64,000 bases of DNA, from NCBI RefSeq assembly GCF_002858765.1, contig NZ_PJRP01000021.1, positions 1 through 64,000 of the forward strand, in the 5' to 3' direction. Of the stretch, positions 50,504 through 59,074 are shown piece after piece. The stretch is from Cupriavidus pauculus. Lineage in GTDB: Bacteria > Pseudomonadota > Gammaproteobacteria > Burkholderiales > Burkholderiaceae. Every line of letters starts with the position of its first letter. Position 1 is the stretch's first letter. The notes below the pieces were generated by a model. The model was given only the letters and a program-made list of their open reading frames with translations. It was not told the DNA's origin and searched no databases. The position numbers and the translations under genes were made by a program.

Positions 50504-50582
50504 TGGGATGTCTCCTCTGCAATGTGCTCCATAGTAGTCCACGGGTTTGATGACATGGCTGGGTCCTGGCTTGTCTGTGATA

Positions 50583-50598
50583 CTGTATGAATATACAG
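50583..50598. promoter_or_regulatory. LexA (SOS) box
   Basis: CTGTATGAATATACAG matches the consensus CTGT-N8-ACAG and is nearly fully symmetrical, including TA on each side. It lies between the divergent SRAP gene and the small gene at 50606 and can control both. Confidence 0.88.
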
Positions 50599-50605
50599 TA
50601 TTGCT

Positions 50606-50818
50606 ATGTCAACCGGATTCGAGCCGCCACCGCTTCCAGTGCCGCCATACGAGATCGGGGAGTCGATCTGTCGTTACTGCGCGCGGCTACGCTTTGGGGT
50701 GCGTTATGAGTACCCCCATCCGCGCATGTGGGCGGAGTGCGTGCACGCGGTGCCATACGCGCCAATGGTCTGGGCGAACTCCTGCGATCATTTCATGCGG
50801 GAGATGGGGGTGGACTGA
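50606..50818 (+). CDS. Small Cys-containing protein, possibly SOS-controlled
   Basis: 70 residues: Pro-rich N-terminus, then ICRYCARLRFG, ECVHAVPYAPM and SCDHFMREMG, four Cys/His groups that could bind a metal. Its ATG is 7 bp after the LexA box. Last gene before attR. Function unknown. Confidence 0.6.
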   Translation: MSTGFEPPPLPVPPYEIGESICRYCARLRFGVRYEYPHPRMWAECVHAVPYAPMVWANSCDHFMREMGVD

Positions 50819-50821
50819 CAT

Positions 50822-50853
50822 CGATTTGCCAGCTTTTTGCCAGCATTTGCCAG
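50822..50853. repeat. Iterated TTGCCAG sites, putative integrase arm sites (right)
   Basis: TTGCCAG at 50826, 50837 and 50847 (11 and 10 bp apart), same orientation as at the left end. Lies 25-50 bp inside the prophage from the tRNA fragment. Confidence 0.6.
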
Positions 50854-50876
50854 AAAGCCGCGTGGTTGAGCCAGAT

Positions 50877-50907
50877 TGCTGGGGTTCGAGTCCCCTCCCT
50901 CGCACCA
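50877..50907 (+). tRNA. 3' tRNA fragment (probably tRNA-Leu), attR
   Basis: GGGGTTCGAGTCCCC forms a T-arm, followed by a 3' acceptor strand CCCTCGC, discriminator A and CCA. The 5' part of a tRNA is absent upstream, so this is the duplicated end produced by integration into a tRNA gene. The matching 5' acceptor would be GCGAGGG, as in leucine tRNAs of this group; the isotype is inferred. Confidence 0.8.
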
Positions 50908-50914
50908 ACCTACC

Positions 50915-50940
50915 TATAAGTTGCGTAATCGCAACTTATA
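50915..50940. repeat. Perfect inverted repeat after the tRNA fragment
   Basis: TATAAGTTGCG pairs with CGCAACTTATA (11 bp) around TAAT. No T-run follows. Probably the original tRNA gene terminator or processing signal. The 260 bp beyond it hold no recognisable gene. Confidence 0.5.
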
Positions 50941-51198
50941 CACTCCAAGCCAGTCGGTGGCACTAGATGCCGCGAAGCCAAGCCCAGCAAGGGCTGACGG
51001 GTAATTCGTCCGTTTGACGCCGGGCGAAGTGTGCCCCTCCTCGGCACTATAAAATCACCGCTCCCCATTTTTCCTACGGATTTCCCGCGGAATCGGCTAC
51101 GGCTCCATCCAAGGTGACCAAGGAAGGGTTGGCGAGCGATAGATCTCAGCCAAGGGCACGCGCGACACCGGACCATGGTGAAGTCGGAAGATTGAGGT

Positions 51199-51945
51199 TC
51201 AGTCCTTGGGGCTGAATGTCATCGTGAGTTTTTCCGGCGCCTTGCCATTTTCGCCACGCGGCAGCGGATCAGATCGCTCGATTGCACGCATCACGGCGCT
51301 ATCCCAGGCCGCATCTCCACTTGACTTCGTTAGTCGCAGCAACAGCAGCTTGCCATCCTGTGCCAACAGCATCGTCACCTCTGCGGACGGACTGCCTTCG
51401 ATAGCGGTGTCAAGCATGAGGTTGGCTGCAACCTTGCGACGCACGCGATCCGAGTATCCCAACGAGTCCGTGCCAGCAGTCCGATTCGGCGCACCGCGAA
51501 CAGCAAGTGCCTGGAGGCGGGCAATTTCGGAGCGACGTTGCGCATCGGCGGTCGAGTTGCCATCAGGCCGTGGGCAAACCGCTTGCGCAATCTGGTCGCC
51601 GACGGTATCGGGATATATGGTCGCTTCGTTTTGAACATACCCCGGGATCTCCGCGCCATCGACCCACGTTCCCTTGTTGTCGAAATATGCGATTGACTTC
51701 AGGCGTATCGAAAATGACGTGCAACTTATCGTATGAGCGGTGACGATCCATGCGTAGCGCTTGCCCTTTGGCGATTTCCCGAACTTTGTCTCCCGTACGA
51801 AAACGGTGCGGCTGGTCCCCAGCGCTTGCACTCGCTCGGTGTTCCAGGAGCGGGTCTCATCAATGGCTTCCCAGCCGGCATGCGCAACGGAAGCAGAAGC
51901 CGCGCCGATACTTAGCGCGGCGAAAATCTTGGTGGCGAGCTTCAT
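51199..51945 (-). CDS. Secreted protein with TonB_C-like domain
   Basis: 248 residues. Signal peptide MKLATKIFAALSIGAASASV (cleavage near AHA); the last 90 residues (YSDRVRRKVAANLMLDTAIE, then VTMLLAQDGKLLLLRLTKSS and AVMRAIERSDPLP) have the TonB/TolA C-terminal fold. With no membrane anchor visible it is periplasmic rather than a classical TonB. First chromosomal gene beyond attR. Confidence 0.7.
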   Translation of the reverse strand: MKLATKIFAALSIGAASASVAHAGWEAIDETRSWNTERVQALGTSRTVFVRETKFGKSPKGKRYAWIVTAHTISCTSFSIRLKSIAYFDNKGTWVDGAEIPGYVQNEATIYPDTVGDQIAQAVCPRPDGNSTADAQRRSEIARLQALAVRGAPNRTAGTDSLGYSDRVRRKVAANLMLDTAIEGSPSAEVTMLLAQDGKLLLLRLTKSSGDAAWDSAVMRAIERSDPLPRGENGKAPEKLTMTFSPKD

Positions 51946-52202
51946 TTCCTTGCTCCAGCAAACTCACCTTTCAAGATAGGCGTTATGCAGACGGATGACT
52001 TTGCTCAGGCCGCCCCTGATTTTGCATCTCGCGCCATGTGAAGCAGGATGTCGCTCTCTGGGGGAGTCTGGTCCGGGCGGATAGTGTCGAAGGGCATTGA
52101 GATTTGCGGACGCAAGGGTAAACCCCTTTTTATGTTGCCCTGAGTGCGCGCGGGTGCGCTGGTAGAATTCGCGCCATATTTGCAGCTTTGATACGTTGAT
52201 CA

Positions 52203-53729
52203 ATGTTCTCCAAGCAAGAGTGGAAGTTATTTGGTTTTGCGGTTCTTTTGACGCTCATGTCAAGGGCTTCTGCGTTTGTCAGTCCAACCTTCAACGTCGA
52301 TGACCTTTGGTTCTGGGCTGCCAACTTTGATTTCGTCACCTCCCAAACGGCTTTTCGGGAAGGGCGATTCACAGGTCCATTTTTATACGCCTTCCAGTTT
52401 GCCCTCGGCATCAACGGCCCCCGGGCGTTCGCGCTGTCGGCGACGCTAATGGCGATGAGCCTTGCGGTCAGCTCGATTCTCGTATGTCGTATCTGGAAAA
52501 TCGACGGGAATCTGATTGCGTCGGGCTTGGTGGTAGCTGTCCTCAGTCAGCATCCATATCAGACCGATCTTTACACTTGGAAAATGGCCATGCTTACTGG
52601 CGGTTTTCCATTCGTCATGACGATGTCGGCTTTATTGATCGCGGCTGGCAGTGTGCGGAGGTTCCTCATTGCGGTTTTTATAATAGTATTGGCATTTGGT
52701 ATTCATCAAATCCCGCTACAGTTGGCTGCCGCAACTTTGGTGCTTGCCGTTCCAATCCGACTTCTTCAGCGAAACTTTGTGCTTCGTGAGTGGCTGCTAA
52801 TGGTGGCGGCATTGCTTGTCGGGACGATTTTGTATGTCGTCGTCGCAAAGCTTGCCATTCACTACGTGCCTCACTTTGAAAGTGTGGGGCGAGACAAGCT
52901 CATCATATTCTCGGATCCGCAGTTGGTCGTGGAGAGGATTTGCGAGCTGGCCGGTGTATTCACAATGAGCGATCCTCTGACTGGGTGGTTGTCTCGGCTG
53001 TTGCTCGCGTGCCTGCTGTTGGTCGGTTCGGTGGGGATTTTGCTGCAGGGTGGCGTCTCGATTGGCAAAAGAGCGGCTATCCTTGCGCTCCTGATGGCGG
53101 GCATTGCTATCGCTTTTGTATGTTCGGTCGCGCTGACCGTTGTCCCGGTGGCATGGATGCCAGCGTTTCGGAACCTGATGGCCATCAATCTGGTGTGGGC
53201 TGCCATCATTCTCGTTGCCTACCTTGTCGTGCACTGGCGCGGAAGAGGCGCGGTCGCGGGCGTCACGATTCTCATATTGCTGGGCTTCATGGGGGTGAGT
53301 GGCGAGATTCTCAGCGATCAACAGCGAGCAAATAGTCGAGATGTTTTGCTGATGAATCGAATCAGTGCGGACATAGAGAAGCTTCCAGACTTCAATCGGA
53401 TAAAGCTGCTTGCTTTTGTGGGAACGACTACCGCGCCGTTGAGGAAGCTTAGAACCGCCTCGGATTTTTCTATCGGTTGGTATAACTACGGCACAACCCT
53501 GTCCGTATTCTCGGTCTGGTGGCCTGGATATCTCGTTGCGCTATACAACGAAGTCAATGGTGCGACCATGGCATGGGCCGATGAAGGCCCTGTGATGTTG
53601 CAGGCGCGCGATTACTGCAAGGGGAAGCCGAGTTGGCCCGCTCGTGAGGCAGTGAAGTCGATGGGGGATTGGGCAATCGTTTGCGTTGGCCCATATCAAA
53701 AACCCGCGCCCGGCCGACTGGAGAGATAA
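52203..53729 (+). CDS. GtrII-like glucosyltransferase-domain membrane protein
   Basis: 508 residues with about 10-11 transmembrane helices. The N-terminal VLLTLMSRASAFVSPTFNVD, then DDLWFW, is characteristic of the GtrII family (PF14264), which glucosylates O-antigen from undecaprenyl-phosphate-glucose. Its base composition is lower in GC than the surrounding DNA, suggesting acquisition. Confidence 0.8.
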   Translation: MFSKQEWKLFGFAVLLTLMSRASAFVSPTFNVDDLWFWAANFDFVTSQTAFREGRFTGPFLYAFQFALGINGPRAFALSATLMAMSLAVSSILVCRIWKIDGNLIASGLVVAVLSQHPYQTDLYTWKMAMLTGGFPFVMTMSALLIAAGSVRRFLIAVFIIVLAFGIHQIPLQLAAATLVLAVPIRLLQRNFVLREWLLMVAALLVGTILYVVVAKLAIHYVPHFESVGRDKLIIFSDPQLVVERICELAGVFTMSDPLTGWLSRLLLACLLLVGSVGILLQGGVSIGKRAAILALLMAGIAIAFVCSVALTVVPVAWMPAFRNLMAINLVWAAIILVAYLVVHWRGRGAVAGVTILILLGFMGVSGEILSDQQRANSRDVLLMNRISADIEKLPDFNRIKLLAFVGTTTAPLRKLRTASDFSIGWYNYGTTLSVFSVWWPGYLVALYNEVNGATMAWADEGPVMLQARDYCKGKPSWPAREAVKSMGDWAIVCVGPYQKPAPGRLER

Positions 53730-53750
53730 TCGCGCTTCGGACAGAACGAG

Positions 53751-54932
53751 GTGCACCGCCTCATACAATCGCCCAGAATATTTCCCGAGATAGCAGACGT
53801 GAAACACGCCGCGCCCAAGCGCAACGACGAAATCCAGGCAGTCCGCGCCATTGCAATATTGATTGTCATCGTGGCGCACTCTCCAGTCTTGTTTCGCTGG
53901 GGAGGGCAGTGGTCCGCAATCGGCAAGGGGTTTTATGTCGGTGTTGACCTGTTTCTCTGCCTCTCGGGGTACGTCATCACCAAGAGCCTTTGCGGACGCT
54001 TGCTCGTCGCATCGGGAAACGACTTCTGGCGGGAGGTTGCGGCGTTCTGGGTGCGCCGGTTGTATCGCATCACCCCCTCGGCCTGCGTGTGGTTGGCCAT
54101 TCCACTACTCGCTTATTCGTTGGCCAGTGGGCGAGTGGAAAGCGCAAATATTTCGGATGTCCTGTCGGCCGTATTTCATGTAGCCAACATTCGTAGCTGG
54201 CAATGCCAGTGGATTGTCCGGAGTGGATGTGGCGATTTTGGACACTACTGGAGCCTGTCGCTCGAGGAGCAGTTCTACCTCGTCCTGCCATTCTTGTTCC
54301 TGCTGTTCCGCAGGCGGATCCATCTTGTGCTGCTCGCGATCGTCCTGGCGCAGGTCTTTCTTCCGCGGCCCTTGGGTAGCGTCTTCGGTCCCATCAAAAC
54401 GGATGCGCTGATGTTGGGTGTATTGCTGGCGCTTTGGTCAGAGCATTCCACCTACCGCATCTTCGATCCGCATCTTGCGTCGTCCCGCCTGAAGCTTGTT
54501 CTGCCTCCGCTGCTTGTCGCCGGCCTGGTCGGCTTTGCCCGTTATGAGCCGGTGCCGTTTTTCCTGGGGATGGTGGCCCTGGTATCAGGTCTGATTATCT
54601 GGCTTTGCTCGTACGACAAAGGTTATTTCATTGCTGACGGCCCCATTCGCCGTGGCTTGGCCTGGATTGGGGAGCGCTCCTTTGCCATTTACCTGATCCA
54701 TCCCTTTGCATTCTGGATCACATGGCAAGTCATGCGCGCCGTCTATCCGGGTGTGGAGTTCAATGGCACCTTTACTGTCCGGTTCGCAATGGTCGCGGCA
54801 GTGATTGTCCTGGTGCTGTCGGAACTCAGCTATCGCCTGATAGAGCTGCCTTTTAGAAAGCGTGGAGTTGCTCGGTCCAACGCCATCGCCGCGCTGCGGG
54901 ATGGTCGCGCCGGACCACAGGTCAACCTCTAA
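53751..54932 (+). CDS. Acyltransferase 3 family protein, OafA-like
   Basis: 393 residues: EIQAVRAIAILIVIVAHSPV, then FYVGVDLFLCLSGYVITKSL and HYWSLSLEEQFYLVLPFLFL are the signature blocks of membrane O-acyltransferases; about ten helices. It follows the GtrII-like gene by 21 bp, so the two probably form a polysaccharide-decorating operon. Confidence 0.9.
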   Translation: MHRLIQSPRIFPEIADVKHAAPKRNDEIQAVRAIAILIVIVAHSPVLFRWGGQWSAIGKGFYVGVDLFLCLSGYVITKSLCGRLLVASGNDFWREVAAFWVRRLYRITPSACVWLAIPLLAYSLASGRVESANISDVLSAVFHVANIRSWQCQWIVRSGCGDFGHYWSLSLEEQFYLVLPFLFLLFRRRIHLVLLAIVLAQVFLPRPLGSVFGPIKTDALMLGVLLALWSEHSTYRIFDPHLASSRLKLVLPPLLVAGLVGFARYEPVPFFLGMVALVSGLIIWLCSYDKGYFIADGPIRRGLAWIGERSFAIYLIHPFAFWITWQVMRAVYPGVEFNGTFTVRFAMVAAVIVLVLSELSYRLIELPFRKRGVARSNAIAALRDGRAGPQVNL

Positions 54933-54978
54933 GGTAGCGGGCCTGCGAGTGGCCCGATAAAACAGCCCACGAAGCGGA

Positions 54979-55002
54979 CAGGCATCGCGAGCGCGATGCC
55001 TG
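54979..55002. terminator. Hairpin between convergent genes
   Basis: CAGGCATCGCG and CGCGATGCCTG form an 11-bp perfect inverted repeat with AG between, positioned between the acyltransferase gene and the convergent gene ending at 55004. It may act as a bidirectional terminator though T-runs are absent. Confidence 0.55.
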
Positions 55003-55003
55003 C

Positions 55004-56560
55004 CTAGCCTGCCAGCCCCGCTGCATTCCCCACCAGCAAGACCTTGTCATGCATGCTCGACAGCACGCGCTCGCGTGCCTCGTCGTTGCGGCGCAGGCCG
55101 GTGCCGGATTGATTCTGGGCGGCCTTGACCAGGGCCAGGACGTCGATCGTCCGGGATTTGGATGTCGGTGTGGTCGAATCTTCCTCGAGATGACCCATGA
55201 CGTATTTCTGCGTATGGCGCGACTGGTCGACCGATTGCGTGATCGTGGCCTTCATCAGGTCGCCCTTGCGATAGGCGAATTCTGATTCGCTGCTGGCCTT
55301 GTCGTGGATCTGCTCGTAGTAGTAGTTTTGCGAATACGGGCTTTCGTTGAGGGATAGCGGCGTGTCAGCGGACAGGGCGCTGTGGTAGCTGGCATCCAGG
55401 CTCGACTGCTGTTGCTGCCTCGCGCCGCGGTCTGCCTGGCCGCGGCCCAGCAACTGCGTGGTCTGCGAGACCTGATAGTCGAAGGTGTCCGTCTCGTTCG
55501 AGCGCAGGGGATTGATGGACACGGGCGCTTGCGAGATCGAGGCCGAGAAGTCGGCAAGCCCGGTCAGCATGCCGTGGTCGCCGGCGCTGAAGGTGAAGCG
55601 CGACTGCTGGGTGCTGGCGGTGTTGTAGTGACTGTGCAGGGCGCTGAACGCGTCCTTGAACATGGCGATCAGCGCGGTGTCGCCCTGGCCGCGTACCTTG
55701 GCGTCGTCGAACTGCTTCAGGTACTGGCCGACGGCCTTGGCCTGTTGCGCCGGCGTGCCGAAAATCGTCGGGCCGGTGGTGTCGACGCTGAGCTTTACCG
55801 TGCCGGTCGGGCCGGTCGATGTTACCGAGCGCACCTTGTCATCGGCCTGGAAATCAAGGGTCTGAGTCTCATTGTTGCCCAGCGCAAGGTTTGCCTGCAG
55901 ATGCACGGACGCAAGCTGGGTGGCGTCGTACTGCATCAGGCCGGCCAGGTCGAGGCGCGGAGGCACCTCGTTCAGGGCGTCGATCGATTTCTGGAACGAA
56001 GCTGAGAGTTTTCCCAGGGCCTCGCGCTCGCTGTCGGAGAGCTGGCCGTCGGTGACCGATGCCTGGACACGCAGCCGGTCGCCGTCGCTACCCAGCGTGA
56101 AGCCCACCGTGGCGCCGCCGCGCGTGGTGATGGTCAGCTGGATCTCGTTGCTCGAATGGGCTTGAAAGCTCGACGATGACACGGCATCGATCGGCTCGTC
56201 GGCCGACAACTGGATGACCGACTGCGAGAAGCTGGCGCCGCCGCCGGCGACCTGGTTCATCAACGCCTCGCCGAGGCCGCTGAAACGCGCGGATAGCTTG
56301 GACGCAGACACGTTGCCCGCCATGCGCATCGAGATCGGGTCACCGATTGCATGCTCCCAGACCGGGGTCGGGCCCATGCTCTTGGCGGAGTAGGTGGGCC
56401 AGTTGGCCGGCGCGGGCGCGGCTCGGCCCAGCGTGACGGTCGTTGCGGATGTTGCCTGGGCCTGCGACGGCGCGGCAGTGGCTGCCGGCGCGGAATTGGC
56501 ACCGGCGGTGCCGACAAGACCTTGCGAGCCTACGGAAGAGATGGCGACCATATGATCCAC
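55004..56560 (-). CDS. Hypothetical protein, Ser/Ala/Gln-rich
   Basis: 518 residues, no signal peptide. An Ala/Thr/Gln-rich N-terminus (PAATAAPSQAQATSATTVTL), a beta-rich middle (FQAHSSNEIQLTITTRGGAT, VHLQANLALGNNETQTLDFQ) and a Gln/Ser-rich C-terminus. I do not recognise a family; composition recalls proteins exported by flagellar or type III systems, which is speculation. Confidence 0.6.
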   Translation of the reverse strand: MDHMVAISSVGSQGLVGTAGANSAPAATAAPSQAQATSATTVTLGRAAPAPANWPTYSAKSMGPTPVWEHAIGDPISMRMAGNVSASKLSARFSGLGEALMNQVAGGGASFSQSVIQLSADEPIDAVSSSSFQAHSSNEIQLTITTRGGATVGFTLGSDGDRLRVQASVTDGQLSDSEREALGKLSASFQKSIDALNEVPPRLDLAGLMQYDATQLASVHLQANLALGNNETQTLDFQADDKVRSVTSTGPTGTVKLSVDTTGPTIFGTPAQQAKAVGQYLKQFDDAKVRGQGDTALIAMFKDAFSALHSHYNTASTQQSRFTFSAGDHGMLTGLADFSASISQAPVSINPLRSNETDTFDYQVSQTTQLLGRGQADRGARQQQQSSLDASYHSALSADTPLSLNESPYSQNYYYEQIHDKASSESEFAYRKGDLMKATITQSVDQSRHTQKYVMGHLEEDSTTPTSKSRTIDVLALVKAAQNQSGTGLRRNDEARERVLSSMHDKVLLVGNAAGLAG

Positions 56561-56655
56561 GAAGCTTTACGCGATGTGGAGTATTAACGACATATTAAGC
56601 GTGGGCTTGAGGCCGATTTGCGTGGAGGGCGCGGTCGGTGCGATGCTCGGTTCGC

Positions 56656-56700
56656 CTTGTTCTGCTTGTTCTGCTTGTTCTGCTTGTTCTGCTTGTTCGG
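56656..56700 (+). repeat. 9-bp tandem repeat upstream of the VOC gene
   Basis: CTTGTTCTG repeated four times exactly (56656-56691) plus a fifth copy with one change (CTTGTTCGG). It is 38 bp before the VOC start codon. Copy-number change would alter promoter-leader spacing. Confidence 0.9.
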
Positions 56701-56738
56701 ATCCAGGTCCAAATGAAAATCCAGCCCCGGGAGGCGCG

Positions 56739-57110
56739 ATGTTTGACCATGTCAAATTCGGCGTTAGCGATTACGCGGCCAGCAAGGCGTTCTACCTGAA
56801 GGCGCTGGCGCCGCTTGGCGTCACGGCGATTTCCGAAGGCCCGCCGTCGTATGGCGTTGAACTGGCCGCTGGCGGCCCGGTGTCGTTGTGTCTGTTCCAG
56901 ACCGACGAGACACCTGCGCATCTGCATCTGGCGTTCGCGGCGCAGACTCGCCAGCAGGTTGATGCGTTCTACCGCGCGGCGCTGGACGCCGGCGCCCGGG
57001 ATAACGGTGCGCCCGGCCTGCGGCCGCTATATCATGCAAATTACTACGCCGCTTTCGTGATCGGCCCGGACGGGCACAACATCGAGGCGGTTTGCCAGGC
57101 AGCAGCCTGA
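56739..57110 (+). CDS. VOC (glyoxalase/bleomycin-resistance) family protein
   Basis: 123 residues from MFDHVKFGVSDYAASKAFYL, the standard opening of a VOC metalloprotein; LHLAFAAQTRQQVDAFYRAA and YHANYYAAFVIGPDGHNIEA complete the fold. A GGGAGGCG ribosome-binding site precedes this ATG; the upstream in-frame stretch through the tandem repeat is not conserved-looking. Substrate unknown. Confidence 0.85.
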   Translation: MFDHVKFGVSDYAASKAFYLKALAPLGVTAISEGPPSYGVELAAGGPVSLCLFQTDETPAHLHLAFAAQTRQQVDAFYRAALDAGARDNGAPGLRPLYHANYYAAFVIGPDGHNIEAVCQAAA

Positions 57111-57252
57111 CGCCTGTATCGGACGCGGCTAGGGTTTGACCCGATCCCGCTGTCCGCACCTTGATTTCGTGACGGTTTTCGCGCGCAAGTCGATATATCA
57201 CCACTTTTTGTCCGCGGTTCCATGCTTGCCATTCGCGTCGAACCGACCATAA

Positions 57253-57266
57253 TGCAAACGTTTGCA
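57253..57266. promoter_or_regulatory. LacI-family operator 1
   Basis: TGCAAACGTTTGCA, a perfect 14-bp palindrome with the central CG typical of LacI/GalR operators, 4 bp upstream of the AAGGAG ribosome-binding site of the dioxygenase gene. The identical site recurs before the porin gene. Confidence 0.85.
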
Positions 57267-57281
57267 AAACAAGGAGTGAAC

Positions 57282-58220
57282 ATGGAGACGCAACGTGTCC
57301 AGCCGGCGGCCAAGCCGGTCAGTACGCTGGCCCTGATCGAAGATGAAGCGTCGGTGACCGGGGTTGTCCTGCAGGCCATGGCAAAGACGGAAGACCCCCG
57401 CCTGCGCACCGTGATGGCGGCACTGGTATCGCATCTGCATGCGTTCCTGCGCGAGGTCCGGCCCTCCGACGAGGAGTTCGAGCGGGCGCTGGCGTTCATC
57501 GCCGGGCTGGGGCACGCGACGCACGCCACCAACAACGAGGTGGTGCTGGCCGCCGATGTCCTGGGGCTGTCGACGCTGGTGACGACGATCAACAACAGCA
57601 CAAAGGGCGGTCGCACGCCTGGAGCGTTGCTGGGGCCGTTCTATCGTGCCAATGCGCCGCGATACCAGTGCGGCGACTGCGTGGTGCAGGACGACCCGCC
57701 CGGCGTGCCGCTGTTCGTCAGCGGCACGGTGCGGGCCACGGACGGTTCGGTGCTGCCGGGCGCCATGGTGGAAGTCTGGCAGGCATCGCCGGTGGGCCTG
57801 TACGACAACCAGGACCCGCGCCAGCCCGATCACAACCTGCGTGGCATGTTCCATACCGACGCCGACGGTCACTATCACTTCCGCACGGTGCGGCCTGCCG
57901 GTTATCCGGTTCCGACCGATGGTCCGGTCGGCGCGCTGCTGGCCGCGCAGCAACGGCACCCGTATCGGCCCGCGCACATCCACTTCATCGTGGCCGCGCC
58001 GGGGCATCGCACGCTGGTGACGCAGGTCTTTGCCGACGACTCCGACATCCTGGAAACCGATGTCACGTTTGGCGTGCATCGCCAACTCGTGGGCGCCTTC
58101 CAGTTGGTGGAAACGGGCTGGAGCCCGTGGGGAGAACTGCCGGCGCCGTTCTACACGCTGCAGTTCGACTTCACGCTGGAACCGGGCGAGCAGACGTTTC
58201 CAACGCCTCCGATCGACTGA
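57282..58220 (+). CDS. Intradiol ring-cleavage dioxygenase (catechol/hydroxyquinol 1,2-type)
   Basis: 312 residues from the ATG at 57282 (AAGGAG 5 bp upstream). The N-terminal helical domain (RTVMAALVSHLHAFLREVRP) and LLGPFYRANAPRY belong to the catechol dioxygenase family. Iron ligands should be the Tyr in SPVGLYDNQ, the Tyr in RPAGYPVP and the two His of RPAHIHF. Cleaves an aromatic diol or triol between the hydroxyls to a muconate-type acid. First gene of the catabolic operon; the exact substrate is not clear. Confidence 0.88.
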   Translation: METQRVQPAAKPVSTLALIEDEASVTGVVLQAMAKTEDPRLRTVMAALVSHLHAFLREVRPSDEEFERALAFIAGLGHATHATNNEVVLAADVLGLSTLVTTINNSTKGGRTPGALLGPFYRANAPRYQCGDCVVQDDPPGVPLFVSGTVRATDGSVLPGAMVEVWQASPVGLYDNQDPRQPDHNLRGMFHTDADGHYHFRTVRPAGYPVPTDGPVGALLAAQQRHPYRPAHIHFIVAAPGHRTLVTQVFADDSDILETDVTFGVHRQLVGAFQLVETGWSPWGELPAPFYTLQFDFTLEPGEQTFPTPPID

Positions 58221-58290
58221 TGTCTTCCTGGCCTTCTTCCTGGCCGCTTCTTTCGTTTCTTTCTTTTCTTTCTCTTCTTTGCGCCACACC

Positions 58291-59040
58291 ATGACCATTA
58301 CCAGTCTTTCCGGCAAGGTTGCCGTCATCATCGGCGGAACCGGCGGCATCGGCTTTGCAGCCGGCCGCGCGCTGGCCAACGTGGGCGCCAGCGTCGTGCT
58401 GACCGGGCGCGATGCCGACCGCACGGCGAAAACGGTCGAAGACCTGCCCGCCGGCAACCATATGGCCGCGCGTGCCGAGGTGGCCGATAGCGCCTCGCTG
58501 CAGGCGCTGGCTGCCGATGTGCTGCACCACTATGGCCGCGTGGACATCCTCGTCAATACGTCGGGCTTCACGCGCGCCATTCCCCACGCCGATCTCGATG
58601 CGCTGGACGACGCCCTGATCGACGAACTGTTCGCCGTCAATTGGCGCGGCCAGTTCGCGGCAATACGGGCCTTTGCACCGGCATTGCGGGCCGGCGGCGA
58701 AGGGCTGGTCGTCAACGTTGGCTCGATTGCGGGGCGTACGGGGCAGGGCAGCAACGTTGCCTACTGCGCCGTCAAGGCCGGACTCGACGTGATGGCGATG
58801 TCGCTGGGTCGGGCGCTGGCCCCCGAGATCCGCGTTCTCAATGTGTCGCCTGGCGTGGTCGACACGGGCTTCGTACCGGGGCGCGACAGCACGTTCAACG
58901 AACGGGCCGCCAAGACCACACCGCTGCGCCGCATCGGGCATGCCGAAGACGTGGCGGACGCCATCGTCGCCTGCGCCACGTCGCTGCGGTTCGCCACGGG
59001 CACCACCATCGTGGTCGATGGCGGACGCCAGCTGGGCTGA
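58291..59040 (+). CDS. Short-chain dehydrogenase/reductase
   Basis: 249 residues. GGTGGIGFAAGRAL is the dinucleotide-binding glycine motif (TGxxxGxG-like), NTSG follows, and YCAVKAGL supplies the catalytic Tyr-x-x-x-Lys with the upstream Ser in NVGSIAG. NAD(P)-dependent alcohol/ketone interconversion in the pathway. Downstream of the dioxygenase by 70 bp of CT-rich sequence. Confidence 0.9.
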   Translation: MTITSLSGKVAVIIGGTGGIGFAAGRALANVGASVVLTGRDADRTAKTVEDLPAGNHMAARAEVADSASLQALAADVLHHYGRVDILVNTSGFTRAIPHADLDALDDALIDELFAVNWRGQFAAIRAFAPALRAGGEGLVVNVGSIAGRTGQGSNVAYCAVKAGLDVMAMSLGRALAPEIRVLNVSPGVVDTGFVPGRDSTFNERAAKTTPLRRIGHAEDVADAIVACATSLRFATGTTIVVDGGRQLG

Positions 59041-59074
59041 TCTTTTCCTCACGCGCTTTCTTTTTTCATTCTCC

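Larger units (their letters stand above)
1..50907. mobile_element. Temperate prophage, lambda-like head and Mu-like contractile tail
   Basis: A contiguous phage gene set runs from the integrase at the left edge to a 3' tRNA fragment at the right: integration, immunity, replication, packaging, head, contractile tail, lysis and conversion genes. No structural gene is visibly broken, so it may be inducible. The left attachment core is not in the window and should lie just left of base 1 beside an intact tRNA. Size from the visible part is about 51 kb. The right boundary is inferred from the tRNA fragment. Confidence 0.93.

Noticed and set aside
56574..56738. N-terminal extension of the VOC protein through the tandem repeat
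   Set aside because: The extension consists of the Cys-Ser-Ala translation of the repeat and unlike-family sequence; a good ribosome-binding site precedes the internal ATG at 56739.
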